A stretch of DNA of 64,000 nucleotides from Dictyobacter vulcani (GTDB lineage: Bacteria; Chloroflexota; Ktedonobacteria; Ktedonobacterales; Ktedonobacteraceae). Location of the stretch: positions 1-64,000 of the forward strand of contig NZ_BKZW01000003.1 in assembly GCF_008974265.1 (NCBI RefSeq), in the 5' to 3' direction. A program made the position numbers and the translations under genes. Below, one piece after another: positions 61,550 through 64,000 of this stretch (within the stretch, counting starts at the first letter, position 1; every line of letters begins with the position of its first letter). The notes below the pieces were generated by a model, which saw only the letters and a program-made list of their open reading frames with translations, made no database searches and had not been told where the DNA came from.

Positions 61550-63787
61550 TTACGCGCTGGCCAGATCTCCTGTCTGTTTCGCTTCAATTTGAGTATAAAG
61601 TAATTGTTGCATCGCATGGATGTTAGAGATGATGAGCCTGGACTCAAAAAGAACGAAGCTTAAGCGGGCCGAGGCGATTTTATCTTGTGTGCGTAGTTTA
61701 CTGCGCTTTGCTTCGAGCTGTCTCAAGATAGAATCTACATCTGGCACTGAAGTGTTTGTCTGTTCGCCACGTAGTGTGGCGCTCAAGGATTCCAGCATGC
61801 CGGCAATTGCGGCTTCCAGCGGTGCGAGCATGGGTAAAGGAGGATGTGATGGCATATTCAATAAATAGGCTTCGAGTGAGATGATATTTTCGGCTATCTG
61901 CTCAGCATTGGTGAGCATACATTGGGTGGTGTTTTTATCAAAAGGATATTTTTCTGGTTCTTTCAGGGCTTGATTAACCGAAGCCTCAGCATTGGTTCGT
62001 GCCAGGCGTGCCTGCTTGCGGCATTCGAGAATGCTGGCGGGATCATAGTTATCCGGATCAATATAAGCGTTTATGACTTCGATATAATAATAGTTTAATG
62101 CTTCGAGCCTGTCTGCGATGCGCGTAGATATCCTGAGATGTTCCCAGGTGGGCCAGAGCAGATAGACTATCAGTGCAAGCATACCACCAATAATTGTATC
62201 GACGGTGCGATAAATTCCTAGCTCAATCGTATGTTTATCAACAAAGTTTAAGAGGACAATAATTTCTATCGTCATAAAATAGGAAAACATCCCATAGTTG
62301 GCGATGAGCAGGGCATAGGCACCGAAAGTTACGATGACTTCTATAATGAGCAGTGTTGTATAAGTGGGAGGTAAGATATCCAGTAGCAATGAAATCGATA
62401 ATGCGCCCAGCATGGTGCCGAGCAAACGTGCGATGCCACGTGTGAATGTGGTGGTAAAGTCTGGTCGCAGCACCAGTATCGCGGAAATCGGGATCCAATA
62501 GCTACGCTCAAGGGGTGAAAAGCGATAGATCATAGAGGCGATGACCATCACAATCGCCAACCTGATGGCGTGCCGAAAAACAGTAGATTGGAGGGTGAGG
62601 TTGGCCTGGATCGTGCTCAAAGGATTTTTGAGTTGAACTCGGGTATGGGCTTTCAGCTGTACGCGCCATTGTGGTAGCTGTGGACGCCAGGCAAGTACTG
62701 GTCGGCTTTTATGTGTTGAGCGGTTGAGTTTGTCTGCGTTACGTAAATGGGCGCGCAGGGATTTGTAATGAATTTGAATCTGTTGCAGTTTGTAGTTATC
62801 AGGTTCATGCTGAACGAGCTCTTTGATCAGTCTATCTATATACTCATAACGCTGTGTTTGTTTATCCGCTAGCGCTGTCTGTGTAATATCTTCGGCCATA
62901 GCATTCAGGATATTTTTTAGCTCTTTTCTGATTTCGGCCGCTGTTTGTTCGTATTGTTCTCCCCCTTGTTCGATGAATAGTTGTAGCGTGTCGGACATGA
63001 TTGTCAGTCGCAGGCGAATACTGCCTGCTTGTTCAAAAAGGCGATAAAAAATTTTAGCTTTTTTCCCAACAGGCTTATTTGTCGTGAAAATATCCTCGGC
63101 TCGCCTCAAATCGCTACTTATCTGACGTATATTATCAATGTCATTCGGATCTTCTGCATAATCTGCCAGGGACTGATAGATAGTGATGAGTAGCTGGCTT
63201 TCTGAGCCGACCTTTTGTCTGAATGGGATAACTGAGAGCATGATCTGGAGAAGGGCTCCGATAAACATCAACAGCGCTTGCAGCAGGGCCTGGACAGGAC
63301 TGAGCGTGAAGTGGGTCAGAATAATCATGGCGATGGTGGATTGGAGTCCAATGATCATTGCATTCTGATTGATCGCCAGGAGGAGTCCTGTGGCAAAGCT
63401 CCAGATGCCAATGGTCAGGATCGAAAGCCAGGGATAGGGTTCGGTCAGGGCACCTATACAAGCCGAGATGGCTACGCCCAGTCCAACTAAGATCATGGTA
63501 CGCAGGCGGATACGATGAGTAGACGTCAGGCTCACACTCCCCAGGCTTGATGCTCCACCAGCAATCGAGACGCCCTCAATAATATGTCCTGTGATTACAC
63601 CGAGGACTAATGGTAGAACAAAACCGATGGTGCTAACAATTGAACGAATAATAACAAGCTGTGAACGATCAAAACGAAAAACCATTTTCCATGCGTGCTT
63701 GAGCGCTTTTAGCCATGATTGACTTTGAGCACGTAGATTGGCTTTGGATGCTTGCTGCTGTCGGGTGGATCTTGTTGTTGACGCCAT
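61550..63787 (-). CDS. FUSC-family membrane transporter (aromatic acid exporter type)
   Basis: A 745-residue inner-membrane protein with the duplicated FUSC layout. About residues 45-185 hold six helices (IIRSIVSTIGFVLPLVLGVI to LLQALLMFIGALLQIMLSV). About 190-390 is a cytoplasmic helical domain with coiled coils. About 400-555 is a second six-helix block starting FRHAIRLAIVMVIASMIYRF, with SYWIPISAILVLRPDFTTTFTRGIARLLGTMLG, the FUSC_2 signature. A C-terminal helical domain follows. Such proteins export aromatic acids or stress compounds in other bacteria; the substrate is open. No good ribosome site is visible at ATG 63787. Monocistronic at the right end of the window. Confidence 0.85.
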   Translation of the reverse strand: MASTTRSTRQQQASKANLRAQSQSWLKALKHAWKMVFRFDRSQLVIIRSIVSTIGFVLPLVLGVITGHIIEGVSIAGGASSLGSVSLTSTHRIRLRTMILVGLGVAISACIGALTEPYPWLSILTIGIWSFATGLLLAINQNAMIIGLQSTIAMIILTHFTLSPVQALLQALLMFIGALLQIMLSVIPFRQKVGSESQLLITIYQSLADYAEDPNDIDNIRQISSDLRRAEDIFTTNKPVGKKAKIFYRLFEQAGSIRLRLTIMSDTLQLFIEQGGEQYEQTAAEIRKELKNILNAMAEDITQTALADKQTQRYEYIDRLIKELVQHEPDNYKLQQIQIHYKSLRAHLRNADKLNRSTHKSRPVLAWRPQLPQWRVQLKAHTRVQLKNPLSTIQANLTLQSTVFRHAIRLAIVMVIASMIYRFSPLERSYWIPISAILVLRPDFTTTFTRGIARLLGTMLGALSISLLLDILPPTYTTLLIIEVIVTFGAYALLIANYGMFSYFMTIEIIVLLNFVDKHTIELGIYRTVDTIIGGMLALIVYLLWPTWEHLRISTRIADRLEALNYYYIEVINAYIDPDNYDPASILECRKQARLARTNAEASVNQALKEPEKYPFDKNTTQCMLTNAEQIAENIISLEAYLLNMPSHPPLPMLAPLEAAIAGMLESLSATLRGEQTNTSVPDVDSILRQLEAKRSKLRTQDKIASARLSFVLFESRLIISNIHAMQQLLYTQIEAKQTGDLASA

Positions 63788-64000
63788 AGATTTTTAATTC
63801 TTGCTAGCAAATACTACCTACTTCTTTCTCTACCTTCTATCCTTTTCACGGTGATTAGTTGACTAATGATACAAACAGAGTTGCCGTGATAATCTGCTTG
63901 ATTCCATCCCAGGATGATGATGCAGCTATCCCTTCATGAACCACGTGTGGCCTTGCCTGGCATGTCTTGCCAGTTAGCAAATTACAGCATACAATGAGCT
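63788..64000. other. Window end, upstream of the FUSC-type gene
   Basis: Short intergenic sequence that should hold the FUSC gene promoter. I see no gene, repeat or RNA in it. Confidence 0.4.

Overview
The window looks like a chromosomal segment of a Ktedonobacteria-type member of Chloroflexota (inference). The case rests on moderate GC, very large multidomain signalling proteins (Ser/Thr kinase-NACHT, SARP/BTAD-ATPase-TPR), several PP2C phosphatases, a complete deazapurine pathway next to an energy-coupling-factor (ECF) transporter, and many short mobile repeats. No rRNA, phage or CRISPR array is present; the only RNA gene I can support is one tRNA-Asn.

Layout. 1-4506 is a decaying stretch: the C-terminal scrap of an ABC transporter ATPase, a multiply frameshifted PAP2 phosphatase, a receiver-only response regulator and a pullulanase with one frameshift. 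4678-4840 is a tRNA-Asn unit with its own promoter and terminator. 4861-7255 holds an M20 deacylase and a divergent YafY/WYL regulator with one frameshift. 7256-9513 is a chain of an IS5/IS427-type element, a MITE and an IS630-type element, with CTAG at every junction. It is followed by yjbQ, two more MITEs and a methyltransferase. 11886-15773 is a 1295-residue BTAD/ATPase/TPR regulator. 15898-24090 is a signalling or envelope module: a PP2C, an EamA-type permease with a frameshift in a T8 run, two anchored exported proteins and a membrane PP2C sharing a small membrane domain with the permease.

24230-33261 contains a GNAT acetyltransferase, a DUF2332 protein and a seven-gene + strand series queF-queC-queD-queE-folE-ecfT-ecfA. 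It makes the GTP-derived 7-deazaguanine preQ1 and ends with the energising part of an ECF transporter that has no adjacent substrate-binding S subunit. An S-like membrane protein lies at 39745-40449 beside an amidohydrolase. 33891-39586 has a TetR regulator, a Nudix hydrolase, a quinone-oxidoreductase-type dehydrogenase, a lipoprotein with an HNH-like motif, a DUF1963 protein and a polyprenyl-phosphate mannosyltransferase-type GT2. 42181-46628 is a minus-strand signalling group: a pseudokinase-TPR protein, a membrane protein with a HAMP-like tail, and DoxX. 47430-51284 is a kinase-NACHT-FGE-like protein, followed by a histidine kinase, a BKACE/DUF849 enzyme, HTH and GNAT proteins, a DEAD-box helicase with a long leader, an aldo/keto reductase and membrane proteins up to a FUSC-type exporter at the right end.

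The most unusual signals are the kinase-NACHT-FGE protein, a GC-rich multi-hairpin cassette carried in four different contexts, a 44-bp tandem repeat array inside the que cluster, the ECF transporter with a detached S candidate, and the membrane domain shared by a permease and a PP2C phosphatase. Several apparent frameshifts are single-base changes next to short homopolymers and could be sequence errors.
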